The notes: generated from the letters alone by a model not told the origin. DNA of 64,000 bases from Geosiphon pyriformis (GCA_016748015.1 JAAOMT010000594.1:62001-126000), one strand, 5' to 3'. Positions 36,952 through 49,296 are shown, numbered from the stretch's first letter. Numbers and translations: made by a program.

Positions 36952-37527
36952 TTTTTTTTTATTTGCTTAATGAATAAGATCTAAACACTACCTAGTGCTA
37001 TACATCAAAGAAATAATTTAAACTAGGCATGAATCATGCATTTTCTACATGTGACCAGTCACTCAGACTGATCAAAACAACACTATGCAGCTATATAAAC
37101 TAAAACTGGGTTATCTATATCCAAAAAAAACAAACAAGATTTGCAAAAACCAAAACAAATACTAAAAGCATTAGTAATACCAAGCAATTTGATTATATCA
37201 GCAGAGAACCTCAAAGCTAAACCAGAAACTGAAATGAAAGCTGAACTATCAAGAGTAATCAACCCATTCCTTTCCATATAAGCTTTATATTTAGCATAAA
37301 CAGACCAAACTTCTTCCCTAAAAACTAGACCAAGAAAGCATACAAACTTTACAACCTCCAAACCAGCAATTTTAGTATCATAGAAGATGGAAACAGTCTC
37401 ATGAAACCAGCCACTAAAAATGAAATCTTTACAAAGAGCCATAAATATAGAGAAATCAGAACCACAGAATAACAGCAGTTGTAAAACACCAAAAGAGAAA
37501 TAAAAAAACTGAAAACCACCTTCCCAG
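36952..37527 (-). mobile_element. LINE copy D, 3' segment
   Basis: The T run at 36953-36962 is the A tail of a minus-strand LINE, followed by the family 3' trailer and the last part of ORF2. The segment ends at 37527 where a solo LTR interrupts it, and the same LINE resumes at 38516. The reading at the edges (ESYVDS on one side, KVVFSFF on the other) aligns to the continuous LDSYVRFWKALSGF region of copy A. Confidence 0.88.
37083..37527 (-). pseudogene. LINE D ORF2, extreme C-terminal part
   Basis: Open from about 37442 to 37083, reading MALCKDFIFSGWFHETVSIF, then EEVWSVYAKYKAYMERNG, and ending VYIAA-stop, collinear with copy A's C-terminus. At the position of copy A's TAG (26564) this copy has Trp (EEVWSV), which shows that the stop in A arose from TGG. 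Confidence 0.85.
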
Positions 37528-38515
37528 TATTACAGATGATTATTTGGGGTCTTAAAGCAAATAACAAACCCATAATTTGGTGCTCAATTAATATAATATT
37601 GTTGGTAATATCTGAAGATGTTGTTTTATCTGAAGGTTTTGTTGTGGAGTCTTTTGTATAATGGACAAAGATTCACTATGGTTGGTTTTGGTTGATTTTT
37701 CAAGTTGTTTTCCCAATTTCTGTCTTCAGCATGGTGGCCAGTTTAATCTGGCAGTCATGCTCTTCTGGTAAGCTATTCATTAATATATATAATTCTACCC
37801 TTATTTCTGGGTCTTTTATCAGGCTATTTTTGATGTCAATTACTCAGTGTTTAATCTCTTTAATCAGTAGTAAGTCAACAAACAAAAGAAAATAAAATAA
37901 AAAAAAAGAAAATAAAAAGAAAATAAGAAATTAGAAATAAGCCAAGACAATTCAAGTTAGTATCTCATTAATAGTCGTGATCAAGAGCTATTGTTTCAGT
38001 ATAGTTAAGTGTTGGATTTTATTAACATAAAGTGTTAATAAATAGAAGAGTGATTATATTTTTAAACAAATAACAATAACATAGATTTGAAGAATTAAAG
38101 AGATCTTTTATTTATATAATTTCATTTCGGTTGATAGCAACTATCCTTGAAATGAAGGTTAATAAATAGAGAAGAAAGAAGATTGTTCTAAATTAATAAA
38201 ACTCTATTGAATTTTCCAGGAATTACTTTTTCTGCTTTTAACACTCTCGCTATATATATATAATTTATGTTATATGAGATTCTGTACATTTGTGAGCAAT
38301 ATGCCATGATTTCTCAAGCAATGCTTATATTGCTGAGCAATGTGCCTGTAATTTCTAACAATGTGCTCATTGCTGAACAATGTGCTATAATTCTCTGACA
38401 ATGCTTCACATTGCTGAGTAATATGCTCACATGCTAAATACTATTCTCTTATTGGTCTATTTTCCCTATCAGTTTTTCCTACTATTTTCTTGTATTTTTT
38501 TTCTATGAGTAATAC
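37528..38515 (-). mobile_element. Solo LTR of a gypsy element inserted in LINE D
   Basis: A 988-bp sequence whose ends and many internal blocks match the LTRs at 43203 and 62677: left end TATTACAGATGATTATTT against TGTTACAGGTGACTATTT, right end TTCTATGAGTAATA against TTCTATGAGTAACA. Flanks are CCAG (37524-37527) and CTAG (38516-38519), a 4-bp target duplication differing by one transition. There is no internal region on either side, so it is a recombinational solo LTR. The orientation is the same as the outer element. It contains a private tandem repeat (38294-38433) and TATATATATA upstream of it. Confidence 0.87.
38294..38433. repeat. About 41-bp tandem repeat in the solo LTR
   Basis: Units beginning GAGCAATATGCC, GAGCAATGTGCC, GAACAATGTGCT and GAGTAATATGCT start at 38294, 38335, 38375 and 38416, so the period is 40-41 bp with about 3.4 copies. 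In LTR terms this is the U3 side. The two complete outer LTRs have a different repeat at the equivalent place. Confidence 0.8.
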
Positions 38516-41500
38516 TAGAATCCACATAAGATTCCAGTATCTGACATTGAGCAGATTCATCAATCCTGCAAGAAAACACATGATCTGACATCTCAACATC
38601 ACTACAATATAAGCACAACACACTAGAATAAAGTCTATTATAAAGGTGCTTCTGTACAGCAACCAGCAGTCGATGGTACAAAGCTTTCATAAAGTATGTA
38701 CGTGTATTAGCCAAGAGTCTGCTGGTGAAACCAGCAGCCATATGTAAATTAGAATACTATACCAAAGATGAGCAAAGCCAATCAACCTCTAAAATCAAAC
38801 TGTTCATCAAAAACTTAGAACCAGATCCAATTTCCCAGCATGCATGACATACAGAGCAATAAATATCACACACAAAGTGTCTAGAATTGCCAAAAATAAC
38901 ACTATCATCAGCCACTATAAAGCGTTCATCCAAACAAAGAGGAAAATACCAACAAGAGAGAGTGGCAGCATTGGCAATCACATTAACATGCTTATTCCCT
39001 GAAATGCCAGAATAACTCTTTACCTTGTGCCAACTAATTCTTAAATTCTTACTGTAAATAACATTAACAATATGCTGACACTTGACCCAGCACTTATTGC
39101 AAAAGTCAGAGCACATTAGACCCAATTCCAACTTACAAGCATCCAAAACGGATTGACTGTTTGAAAACAAGTGAACAGAATTAGACATAGAAATACACTC
39201 CAGGACCAATGCAATAGCCTGTAATTCTACCATAGTCGATGACATCAAACCTAATACACCAATACCCAAACCCAAACTAATGTTCTCAAAAAAAACAGCA
39301 GTGCCAGCTTTACAGCCAGCTGTGCCCAAATTCTTCAAAGACTCATCTGTATACACAGACAAATTATCAGAACTAACTTGAGAGAGATGGTTACAAACAG
39401 ATGTAAAATCATCAAAATCAAGAAAGCTCAGATAACCAACCTCACTTGAACCCAAGGGATAAGCAGATGAAGGATCTAAACTATTGAGAAATGCCACAAA
39501 AATTTTGAACCATTCAGGAGCAAGACCATGAGGATTCAGTCTTTTTTACTGTCTGAAAGTACACTAGTCAAAGACAGCACCATGGCTATTCTAAAGTTGA
39601 TTCACAAAAGCTACACCATATTGACAGAGAGAAAGAAGAAAGTTGAGAAACCTAGACTTGCCCAGAACAGCAGACATAGGAGTTCCACCATAAAACTGAA
39701 AAGAATTAACCAAAAAGCCACCCAGGAATAGATTGCAATCGAGAAGAATGTGAATCATGTTTGCCAAAAAGTTATTTAAAACACTAACACACACACGGAC
39801 TGGAGAACTTAATAGATGAACAGAACTCCAACACTAAACTTGTAAGTCATATGACCTGTGAGAAAACAAGTAACCTAAGACTCCATTAGAGTTTACAAAA
39901 TTTACCAGAAAAGCAACTTTACTTTTAGACTGAACTTGTAAAAAAGATTTCAAACCATAAAATGAAGGGTGGTGAATTGTGTTATTAGGAAAGTTGAGCA
40001 GTAGACCAGATTTGAGCTTTAAGCCTTTGCAAATCAGAGCATCTCACTTGTTGCACACACCAACAAGAATAAAACTGAACTGTGTTTTATAACTGACTAT
40101 AGGATGGAAAACTGCTAAAACCAAATACAAGAGCTGCTTATCTGAGATAATCTTCCTCAGAACCAGATTGGTAACCTTAGCTAAATTAGGCTTCAAAAGA
40201 CCTTCAGTTGAAAAAAAATACCTAAATACCAATGAGATTTACCCTTTTTGGCAATGGAGATTGGTGATCAACTAATAAAAAGAGAAGGAGTACTGGTTCT
40301 GCTGTTAATGGAAATGGCCACTGTTTTGTTATTATTAATAGATATGTTATTGATCTGAAAGAATTTGCTAGCAACATTAAGAATATGTTGAGTAGCTCTT
40401 TGATTGCCACCAACTCAAATTGTATTATCGACAAAAGTGCCAGCAGCAAAAAAGGAAGAGAGCCCAGCCTAAAACTCAGCATGACCACTTTTGGAAATAA
40501 AATGAGAATTTAATCTATACTCACACACACTCTTCTGACACTTGACTTTACACAATAAAGGGTCATAAAATATGTACTACAGAAGGGGAAAAAACACCTT
40601 CCTTTGGTCCAGACTGTCATGCATATGATAACCACATGTCAAACCAAAATCTGTCATAATTCTGTTGATACAATTCTTGTGAATACCCCCAAAGAAACAA
40701 ATGAACTTGTTGCATATTTTGATCCTAACCAAACTCTTCTCAAGATATTCCCAGCCAACTGAGTTGTATGCTTTCCACATGTTCTATAAAACTAGCCAAA
40801 ATTTTTGGTTCTTTTCCAGAACATCCTCAATAACTGAACCAATAGCAAAAATGGGAGACTGAGTCAATGTACTCTTCAAAACCAAAAAATTGTCCTCATA
40901 AAAAACATCAAAAGTGCTGTATGCTAAAGAAATCTTGTTAGAAAGAATCTTGGAAAGAATTTTATAAGCCGTTTCGATTAAAGCAATAGGACAGATATTT
41001 GTCAGAACACCCTCCTACTCATATGGTTTGGGAATTATCAAGATCCAAGCCTCTTTTCAAAAGCTGGACACTAATTCACCAGACAAACAGAAATTCAAAA
41101 GCACTAAAAACATATTCAAGATCAACTTATCACAATGCTTCTAAAGCTCATTTGACACATCTGAAAGACCAGCAGTTTTGCCATCAAGCAGATTAGAAAC
41201 CATATTAGCCAACTCATCAATTTCAATCAAACACATGACACCAGAAAAAGCCTCATCAAAAACATACTCCAATGGTTAATATTGGCAGTACCAGTCACCA
41301 GAGATATTATCTACCACACTGTGCTTCTTAGTCTAACTTTTTATGATCATATCTACTTTAGACTTAACTAAGTCAGGTTTCAGAATCAGTTCATCATCAA
41401 CTACCAGATAATCAAGGCCACTTTGTAAAAGGGACATTCTAACACACTCCTAATTGTATGACTCTTATTAATCTCAAAGCTCTTTATCCTTCTATTAATA

Positions 41501-42700
41501 GCTGATCTGATGTTTGCCTCCTTAGCCCTCAAGAATTCAGCAAGCTTAGCAATGTAATAAGACTTTCTAACACTAAAAAGAGCAAAACAGATGTGATTAG
41601 AGCTAGCACCAGAGTTTATAACACCCAGAATGACTGAAGCCTTAACATCATCCAAAGAAATCTAGCATCTCATAAGAGAATTAAAATTTACAGTACTCTC
41701 CTTATGTAAGGCTTTGACAATCCTAGAAACCAATAGTTCCAATTTGTGAAATTTTGAAGATTCTCTGGTGAAAACATCATCATAGCTCTTAAATTATTTC
41801 TTCTTAAACATCTCATTAGCTGAAAGAACCATTATTTTGCAAACAGTAATTCACATTGCATCCAAATCTGAAAATCTAGTGGAGGCAGTAAACTCATTTG
41901 AGAACAATGCAACATTGGCTAATGTGGCCCTCTTAAAATTGTTCTATTTAGCTTTATCAGCACTCTTGAACTTGAACTTCCATCTATCTCTATTTGTCTG
42001 TTTATGAAAAAAATTCAACAACACATCTAAAAGTCTACTTAAACTCATAGACATAAAAACAGTCTGATAATCAGTATCAAAAAATTCTTCAACATTAGAC
42101 ACCCTTCAATCCACCACAGCATTGACCAAGTTCGAAGAAATAAACAAGAAATTGATGAACTTAGCCACACCCTGAAAGTTAGCCCATGTGGGCATTTTGA
42201 CATAAAAACTTTCATCCAAAGAATTGACCAAACCAAGATCTAGACACTTTTTGAAACTAACATACTTTCAGGAGCTATTTTCATTGAAATCACCACCTAA
42301 AACCACAAACAAAGATTCATTAACCATCTTTGCAATCATAGAATTGATATTACCAGCCTAAGAGAAATGAACTGCCAGGAACACCCCAGCATAAAGCCCC
42401 AAAATTGACACAGAAAGTTTATTCTTGAACAGCAGCTTGACAGAAAGGAGCCGACTAGGCACCTTAGAAACCTTACAAACATGACAAGTTAGAAAAGTGT
42501 TTATAATAATTGCAACTCCAGTGCCAAGAAATCCCTTGTCCAACCCAGATGAAAAAACCCTAACACTATCAAACTTATCCCTAATCCAAGGCCTATTGCT
42601 AGATCTTAGCTTTGTCTCTGTGATTATCAAAACCAAATTCCCAAAATCTCTATGTCAATGGATAATGTCCTCCTGCTTGGCAGAGATGTTGATACTGTAA
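38516..42700 (-). pseudogene. LINE D ORF2 (APE, RT, RNase H, zinc motif), heavily interrupted
   Basis: Reading on the minus strand: endonuclease ITETKLRSSNRPW and VLGGDFNEN (the catalytic Asp that copy A lost is present), DTDYQTVF (His to Tyr); RT KTLSKILSNKIS region near 40960, YNSVGWEYLEKSLVRIK (motif A Asp is Asn), FVDNT at 40424-40435, and YLGIF-like end; RNase H SVYTDESLKNLGTAGC (Asp present), VELQAIALVLEC, LFSNSQSVLDAC (Asp to Asn), KVKSYSGISGNKHVN; zinc motif CLYCSDVEMSDHVFSC near 38610. Many stops are TAG/TGA/TAA at Trp or Gln positions. Because its lesions are mostly different from copy A's, the two copies are independent decays of one family. Confidence 0.85.
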
Positions 42701-42734
42701 ACATTACATGTTGCAAATTTCCACACAAAGTCAC

Positions 42735-43202
42735 TCATTGAGGAGTAAAAAAAGTTGACAAACCCAAGCCAAAGCACAAATGATCCAACCTTTCTAAAAC
42801 AGATCCAACTGACACTTCCAAAGTCACCATCTTGGATTCCAATCCATCCACCTTAGTTGTTAAGACCTTAGAACTACTTGAACTAAGATCAACAACTGGG
42901 TCTGCAGCAACTGAAAGAGGGGAAAAAAAAGATGTCATTGTAACATCCAGAGCCATATTTGAGTCCAAATTAGATAAAACAGATGCAAAGACAACCAGAG
43001 GAGAGACATAAGATTTGAACACCAAAGGCACTAATTCCACAAAGTTCAATTTTTTTATAATAACTGAAACCTAATCTGTTAAGAGCTCCAAAAAGTGTTT
43101 TAGAGAAGCCAATCAATCAACCAAACATGAATCACCAAGATAATTAGAAACCAGTGGAACAGGTTTTGCACCTGAAAATGAATCAGTACCAAAAAAATCT
43201 GA
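42735..43202 (-). pseudogene. LINE D ORF1, C-terminal part
   Basis: Minus-strand open segment 43049-42735, a Ser/Val/Leu-rich protein with a heptad-like end (VDGLESKMVTLEVSVGSVLE), aligns to the coiled-coil end of copy A ORF1. Between 43049 and 43202 it is the variable linker. The other half of ORF1 is at 63525-64000, beyond the outer gypsy element. Confidence 0.8.
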
Positions 43203-44047
43203 TGTTACAGGTGACTATTTCTGGTGTTAGATTAAATAACAAAATCCATAACTTGGTGCTAAAAGTTATTCACGTTGATGTTAATAATCTGAAGGTTTTG
43301 TATCTGAAGGTTTCGGTTTGAGTTCTTTGTATAATGAACAGAGATTCAATAGTTGTTTTATCTATAGCTTCCCAGAATCACAATTCTGTCAATTTTTCTC
43401 TTGGTGTAATGACCAGCAATCCTCTGGTAAGTATTCTGTATCTTCTGTACATGTCCTATCCTCTTGCAAGGGTCTTTTACCAGACAATCCTTGATGTCAG
43501 TAATCTAGCACTTTATTCAACCAATTAGTGCACAATAAAATAAAAAATAAAAATAAAGAAAAGAAATAAAAGAAAATAATGAATAAGCCAAGACAGTTTT
43601 GTAAGTTAATATCCCATCAATAGTTGTGATCAAGAGCTATTGTTCCAGTGTGTTTAAGTATCAATTACTATCAACATAAAGTGTTGATAGTGAAATTAGG
43701 TTTGAGATACCAAATGGTTATTTATTGTGTTTGGAAGGTTGTCTAGATGAAATCTAAACTGGAAAATCTGTCTTTTTAGCTTCTAATCCTACTGCTATAT
43801 ATACATAATTGAGATTCCTCAATTTCTCAATTCTTTACAACAGAAATCCTGGGATTTCTGAAATCCTGCAATTTCTTTGAGAGGAATTCTGGAATTCTGG
43901 AATTCTGTGATTCCTTGTGAGAATCCTGTAATTTCTGAAATCCTGCAATTCCTGAGAAGAATTCTGGAATTTCACATTTTATTATGTCTACTTTTGATTG
44001 GTTAATAACTATGCTAATATATATTTCTTATATTTCTATAAATAACA
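43203..44047 (-). repeat. Outer gypsy 3' LTR
   Basis: An 845-bp LTR nearly identical in layout to that at 62677-63524. In element sense it begins at 44047 with TGTTATTTATAG and ends at 43203 with GTAACA. It holds a TATATATA element at 43796-43803 (minus) and a cluster of short GGAATTC-type repeats at about 43840-43975. Confidence 0.92.
43835..43975. repeat. Short GGAATTC/TTTCTGAAATCCTG repeats in the LTR
   Basis: Repeated 8-12 base units (AATTCTGG, AATCCTG, AATTTCTG) fill about 140 bp in the U3 side of the LTR. The equivalent array is at about 63300-63450 in the other LTR. It differs in sequence from the arrays of the solo LTR and of the nested element. Confidence 0.7.
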
Positions 44048-44062
44048 TTATTCCCTCCTTTT
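44048..44062 (-). other. Polypurine tract of outer gypsy element
   Basis: Minus-strand AAAAGGAGGGAATAA lies directly against the 3' LTR, as required for plus-strand priming. The stop codon of the extra ORF (44061-44063) overlaps its edge. Confidence 0.85.
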
Positions 44063-44690
44063 AATATTGAGCTTCATTGAAATTTAACTCTGTTAATTCC
44101 CCTTTTTAAAGTATTTCCTAAATTTCATTTTCGAGAATTACTTGTGTTATTTGAGTTTGTAATTTTTCAAATTGAGCATTGGTAATCTTTCCTAATTAAT
44201 TACTGATAACCATATCCATTGCTTTGTTGAGTAAGATTTCTTGTTGATCCTGAAATGCTGTGTGTATTTGGTATATGGCTTGGGCCTGTGTGGATAAGTT
44301 GTTCTTTTCCACAAAATGTTTTAATTGTTGTAATATTTTTGTGTCAAATAATTGCTTTGTTTTATCCATATATAGATTCTGGATATTCACGTGTTGTCCC
44401 AAGTAAAAATAACAATAGTTTCTTGGAAATTGTTGTATCCATCAATTCCAAGTTTTTTTAGTCAACTCTTGGTATAGTGACTCTTTTGTTAACTCTTTTA
44501 TTGCTAATTTTACTTTTGCAATGATTTTGTCAATGGTATTTTCTGTTTTCTTTTGTGTTCTATATGGCGATGTCTTTCTAGTGTCTTGATATCAGATGGT
44601 TTGTTGATTAATTGTAATTTCCATCTTTTGGTATTGAATCAATTGAAAGAGTTGTTGTGCTAATGAGTGGATGTTGTCTGTAATTTCCAT
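44061..44690 (-). pseudogene. Outer gypsy ORF3: extra ORF in env position, unknown function
   Basis: One frame of 210 codons, from ATG at 44690 (MEITDNIHSLAQQLFQLIQ) to TAA at 44061, broken by a few stops. It aligns with the equivalent ORF of the nested element (57616-58350). The N-termini match (MDLSDQILKLSKQLFETIQ), as do the middle (NLYMDKTKQLFDTKILQQL against TLYEDFSQKTFNKEAIQQV; VEKNNLS against IGKNNLT) and the end (NEAQY-stop against AGAQF-stop). At one site this copy has a stop where the other has Trp (EIWYKD). No signal peptide or membrane segment is seen, so it is not a typical env. Mostly predicted helical and basic. Not recognised. Confidence 0.7.
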
Positions 44691-47474
44691 TTTTCTGATA
44701 TTCTTGTCACATCTATCATGTCTTTATATATTCTTTTGATGAATTAATTTAACATGTTGTTGTCAATGATGATGATTGGTTCCAGATCTCGTGGAATCTC
44801 CTCTGGTTGGACTAGTATCTTCTGTACTCTTAATTGTGGAATATTATTGGTAAATAGTGGTGTGATGTTGTAGTATGGTTTCAGTCGATCTCCATGTGCT
44901 GCTTTGGTTAAGATTTTGTTATCTAGTCTTAATTTGTAAGCTCCATTCCCTAGAATTTCTTCTATGTAAAATGGTCTATCTTATTTGGGGTCGAATTTTC
45001 CACTCCATTGTTTTTCTACTTTGGTACAATGTAAAAGTACTTTGTCTTTAATTTTGAATTCAACTGGTTTGTCTAGTAGTTAATTATCATGTCTTTCTTT
45101 CGGTTTCTTTTGTGACTTTTGTATGTTATCAGCTGCTTTTCTTTATTTGTTTTCCAATGTTTCCATTAAGTTATATGTTCTTCTTAACAATGTTTCTTGG
45201 AAATTCTCTTCTGTTATTGGTTTAGTTGGATATGTGTTAATCTCTATCTTAACTGGTAATGTTGCTGTTCTACCGTATATTAATTCAAATGGTGTTGCTT
45301 GTGTAGTGTCTTGCTTCATTGTCCAATAAGCAAATAATACTGATGGTATGAACAAATCCCATTCATCCTGGTTTTCTTGGCTGAGTTTTGCTATTGCTTC
45401 ACACAATGTTTTATTAAATCTTTCAACTAATCCATTGGTTTGTGAATAGTATGGTGATGATAGTGGTCTCTTAATTCCGAATCTTTGGCTTAGTTCTGCT
45501 AATGTTCTATTTACAAAATGGGTTTCTTGGTCTGATAATAGTTCTTTTGGACATTTATGTTGACAAATCAGATCTTGATGGATGAATTTGGCAACAGATT
45601 CTGCATCCGCTCTTTGAATTGCTTTGGCTTCTGGCCATTTAGTAAGATTGCCCATGGCTATTGCAATATATCTGTTGCCTCTGCTGGTAATTGTCAATAG
45701 TCTGACTAAATTGATTCCAATACGGTTAAATGGTTGTCCCACTTTGATTGGTCTCAATGATTTGCTGGGTCTTGTTTCTCTTCTTCTTTGACAAGCATCA
45801 CAATTTTGCATATATTGAATGATGTCTGGATACATTAATGGCCAATAGTATCTCTTTCTGGTTCTTTCCATGGTTGCTTCTTTATGAAAATGTTCTGCAG
45901 TTGGATCTGAATGTATGTTGAACAGTATTGTCTCCTTTTTTGGTTCTGTAATTATTCTGGTTGGTTAATCTGAATCTTTTCTATTTTTTCAATAAAGTAT
46001 ATTTTGGTGAGTGATAAAATATTTGGATTGTTGTTTAATCCTCTTTTGTTCTGGTTGAGATAATTTCTCCTTGAATTGTTAAGTATCTATATAATGTTGA
46101 AATTGTTGATATTTTTGTGTGTTCATCTTTTGTTATATTTTCGTAAGTATTGTTTTGGTTTTGTTATATTTTTGGGTTGAAATGTTCTTAGATTTGTCTT
46201 ATTCATGACAAACTGTCAGCATTTCCATTGTCTTTTCTCTTTTTATAATGTATGGTATAAGTATATATCAAAAGAGCTATTTTCCATCTTGACTGTCTTC
46301 CATCTCCAAATTCTTGTTTTTGGAGTGATGTCAATTCTTTGTGATCTGTGTACACCTCAAACTTTTGGCTCAAGTATTCTTTCCATTTCATAACTGCCTA
46401 ATAGATTGCTAGATGTTCTAATTCTGGTGTTTCATAGTTCTTTTTGGTTGGAGTTAAACCTCAGCTGGCATATGTGACTGAATGTTCTCTTCCATTCAAT
46501 CCTCTCTGAGATAGTACTGCTTTCAATGCTTGACTTGATACATCAATGGTGATAATGAATAGTTTACTATGATCTGGATAAATCAATACTGGAGCTTGAA
46601 TAAGCTTTCTTCTTAAGATGTCAAATGCTTCTTACTGGGTTTCGGTCTATTTATAATTTGCATTTTTGGTTTGAAGATTATTGAGTGGTTGTGCTATTTT
46701 TGAAAAGTTCTTTATGAAGCATCTATAATAGCTCGCAAATTCCAAGAATGATTTTAGCTCGGTTACATTGGTTGGTATTGGAAAGTTTTTTACTATCTCT
46801 ATTTTCTCCAGATCTGTTTTTATGTCATCTTTGCTAACTATGTGTTCCAAAAATTTTAGTTCTGTTTTGTCAAAAAAACACTTTGTTGTATTCAATTTTA
46901 ATCTTGCTCATCGTAGTCTTTTGAACACTTGTTGGAGATAATGTAGATGATCATCGAATGTTTTTGAGAACACATTGGTGTCATTCAAGTATACAACTAC
47001 TGATTTCCACAATAAGCTGGTATACACGATTTTCATTAGCCATTAGAATATAGCTGGAGCATTGGTTAAGCCAAATGGCATAACTTCAAACTCAAAGTTT
47101 CTCTCTCTTGTGGTGAATGCTGTTTTTTTTTTGTCAGCTGGATCCATGGCTACTTGCCAGTAACCACTATCTAAATCCAGTGTTGAGAACCATTTATTTC
47201 CTCCAAAAGCATTAAATAGTTCTTGTATTCATGGAGTTGGATAGCTGTCTCTATGAGTTACACTATTGAGTTTCTTGTAGTCTACACAAAATTGGATTTT
47301 TCCATTCTTCTTATAGACGAGTACTACTGGTGACGACCATAGACTTATTGATGACTGAATTAACTTGTTGTCAAGCATTTGGTTGATCTCTTGACGAATG
47401 ATTTCATGGCTGGCTGGTGGTACCTTGTATGCTCATTGTTTGATTAGCATTGCATTTCTAGTCTTGATTTGATG
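44691..47474 (-). pseudogene. Outer gypsy RT, RNase H and integrase
   Basis: Read on the minus strand. RT about 47420-46650: VDYKKLNSVT, FSTLDLDSGYWQVAMD, FEVMPFGLTNAPA, and YLND at 46991-46980 where YLDD is expected (first Asp lost). Then TKCFFDKTELKFLEHIVSKD and SFLEFASYYRCFIKNFSKI. RNase H about 46600-46200: VYTDHKELTSL, DNGNADSLS. Integrase from about 45900: zinc-binding Cys pair CDACQRRRE, then the core INLVRLL (first catalytic Asp is Asn), LLSDQETHFVN (second Asp kept), TNGLVERFNKTL (Glu kept), and near 44990 SGKFDPK followed by RPFYIEEILGNGAYKL, a GPY/F-type module. No chromodomain is seen. Stops are mainly at Trp and Gln positions. Inactive. Confidence 0.88.
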
Positions 47475-48670
47475 CTAGATAATATCAGTTCTGCCAAATT
47501 TGTTTTTACTGGTAAAAATGTTATTGAAATTATTGAGTAATATTTTTAGTTGCATCTGTTGAAGTGGGTCTAGATTTCTCATGTTCATCTGTTCTAATTG
47601 TTCTGGCTGTAACAGATAACATTTGTTTTGTCCATAAATGGTTTGTGATGTAATGTCCATATATTCACAAAGCTGTGAAAAATCTGGAATGCTGCTTGGT
47701 GCTTGATCTTCAATTTCCGTGGTTAAATATCCGAGAGTGATTCTTTCTAGTATCTCTACAACATTTCTGGTGTTGTTGTAGATAAGAATTTTGATATGGT
47801 TATGGCTCTTGGCTGGTATGTGTAGATTGATAAGTCCAATTTCTCCTGATTCACAAAGAGTTGCTTCTGCTTCAAAAATCTGTTCTTGTTCCTTCTCTCT
47901 CCTTTCTATTGCTAATATGTATCGGCTATATGGTAGAATAGAAATTGTTTGACTGGTTGAAATTATTTTTCTTTGGCCAATAATTTCTTCCTCTACCATA
48001 TTGACTGGTACATCTATTCTACCTGTGGATCCAAATTTTTGTATTCCTCTTGCTGTTATCCCTAATTCTTCTCTGTTTCCCACTGACACTAATTGAGCTA
48101 CTTTAACCAGAGGCAGAAATATTGCCTATGCTATTTTTTTATTTGGCTCTATAATATAGGCCTTTTCTGAGTTATTTTGTAACATGGCGATGATATTTTC
48201 TACATATCCTGCATCAATTATTTCTCCTCTTATATTTATTCCTCTTTTCATTAGACTACTCTTAGATGCTAATTGAACTATTGTTGCCGGAATTTCCAGT
48301 GCTATTTTCAAATCAATGTAGGTGTGTGAATGTGGTTCCAATTTGATGACATCTTTTCTTAGATACCTCAGATCAAATCTGGCATCAGTATTATGTGTGC
48401 ATTCTAGCATAATATCTTCATTATTATTGCTGAACCATTTAAGTTCCTATTCCTTGGTAAGGTTAAGAAGCACAATATATTGTTCATAGTTTGGATTAGA
48501 GTTTAAATCTGAGTTGAAATTGTTGTCATTGTTCTCGCCATATTGGATGAAGCTAAAACCTGTGTTTTCGTTATCATCATTGTCAGAATTTGAATCAGGA
48601 TTAAAAATTGATTCCAATTCTGATGCACAACTGCTGATTGGTTTTTTTTCCTTTGGGATTGTGTAGATCA
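47475..48670 (-). pseudogene. Outer gypsy dUTPase domain and linker to RT
   Basis: dUTPase converts dUTP to dUMP and so limits uracil entry into cDNA. All five trimeric-dUTPase motifs can be read: motif 1 NTDARFDLRY (usual DAGFDL, Gly to Arg) near 48385; motif 2 LASKSSLMKRGI near 48260; motif 3 GEIIDAGYVENI near 48215, with the catalytic Asp; motif 4 KKIA, stop, AIFLPLV near 48130; motif 5 ITARGIQKFGSTGRIDVP near 48030, matching the RGxxxFGSTG consensus. One TAG splits motif 4. It is preceded by an acidic linker (SIFNPDSNSDNDD) and followed by a 130-residue region before RT that is shared with the nested copy. Confidence 0.87.
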
Positions 48671-49244
48671 TGTGTGATGGCAGATTGTAAATGAGATCAC
48701 ACTCATTACAATATCAGAAGTCACATAGAATTAAACAGTAGTTACATAGTCGAGTGTTTATTTCTTCCAACTATTGTTCTTGTTCTTCTTGAGTAGGTGC
48801 CAACTGTTGATAGTGCTCATGAAATTCTTCCAGATCATCTTTAATGTTGCCGAATATGTTAAACATTAAGACATATTTAGGTTCAGACAGAGCTAAGGGG
48901 TTGTTTTTGATTTCTAGTAGCTCATTGGTTGTTGTACCTTCTGTTTTTGTACTCACCATTCTCCAGAGTTCATGTTCATTGTGTGGATATCCTTCTAATC
49001 ATCATAATGCTCGTTTTCAGGCGTTATTGATTGGTGTTCCCTTGTGTATCCAATTGTTGATTAGGATTGTATACTAGCAGATTTCATTGCACGTTCTCTC
49101 TCTCCCAGGAATGTTGTTCCACATTCTTTTGTCAAAGAGAGTTTCTCCACAAGCTAAACATGGTGTATTATCCTATTTTCCCACTTATTTTGGTCTTCCA
49201 AAGTGTTCAACAAGACATGCGCGGCAATAGAACTTAGTTGCCAT
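48670..49244 (-). pseudogene. Outer gypsy Cys-rich region, distal part
   Basis: Starting at the insertion junction the minus strand reads ATKFYCRACLVEHFG (second half of Cys module 1), then PCLACGETLFDKRMW and RTCNEIC (module 2, CxxC and CxxxC), the linker NEHELWRMVSTKTEG, and LCNYCLILCDF-stop-YCNECDL (module 3). Spacing matches the nested element. These Cys clusters lie between protease and dUTPase and probably bind zinc. I do not recognise a named family. Confidence 0.72.
49241..49244 (+). repeat. Target-site duplication (left), CCAT, of nested gypsy
   Basis: CCAT directly precedes the nested LTR; its partner is CCGT at 59426-59429. The single difference is a CpG transition. Joining the two flanks here restores an uninterrupted outer-element frame. 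Confidence 0.8.
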
Positions 49245-49296
49245 TGTTATCTGAGTAGAAAAACCGATCCAAAGTTATGAAAAAACATGACCAAAA

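Larger units (their letters stand above)
38516..43202 (-). mobile_element. LINE copy D, main segment
   Basis: This is the continuation of the LINE from 37527. Minus-strand order from right to left is ORF1 C-terminus (43202-42735), APE endonuclease (about 42690-42000), RT (about 41300-39800), RNase H and zinc motif (39500-38540). It is collinear with copy A over its whole length. At 43202 it is interrupted by the outer gypsy element and resumes at 63525. Confidence 0.9.
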
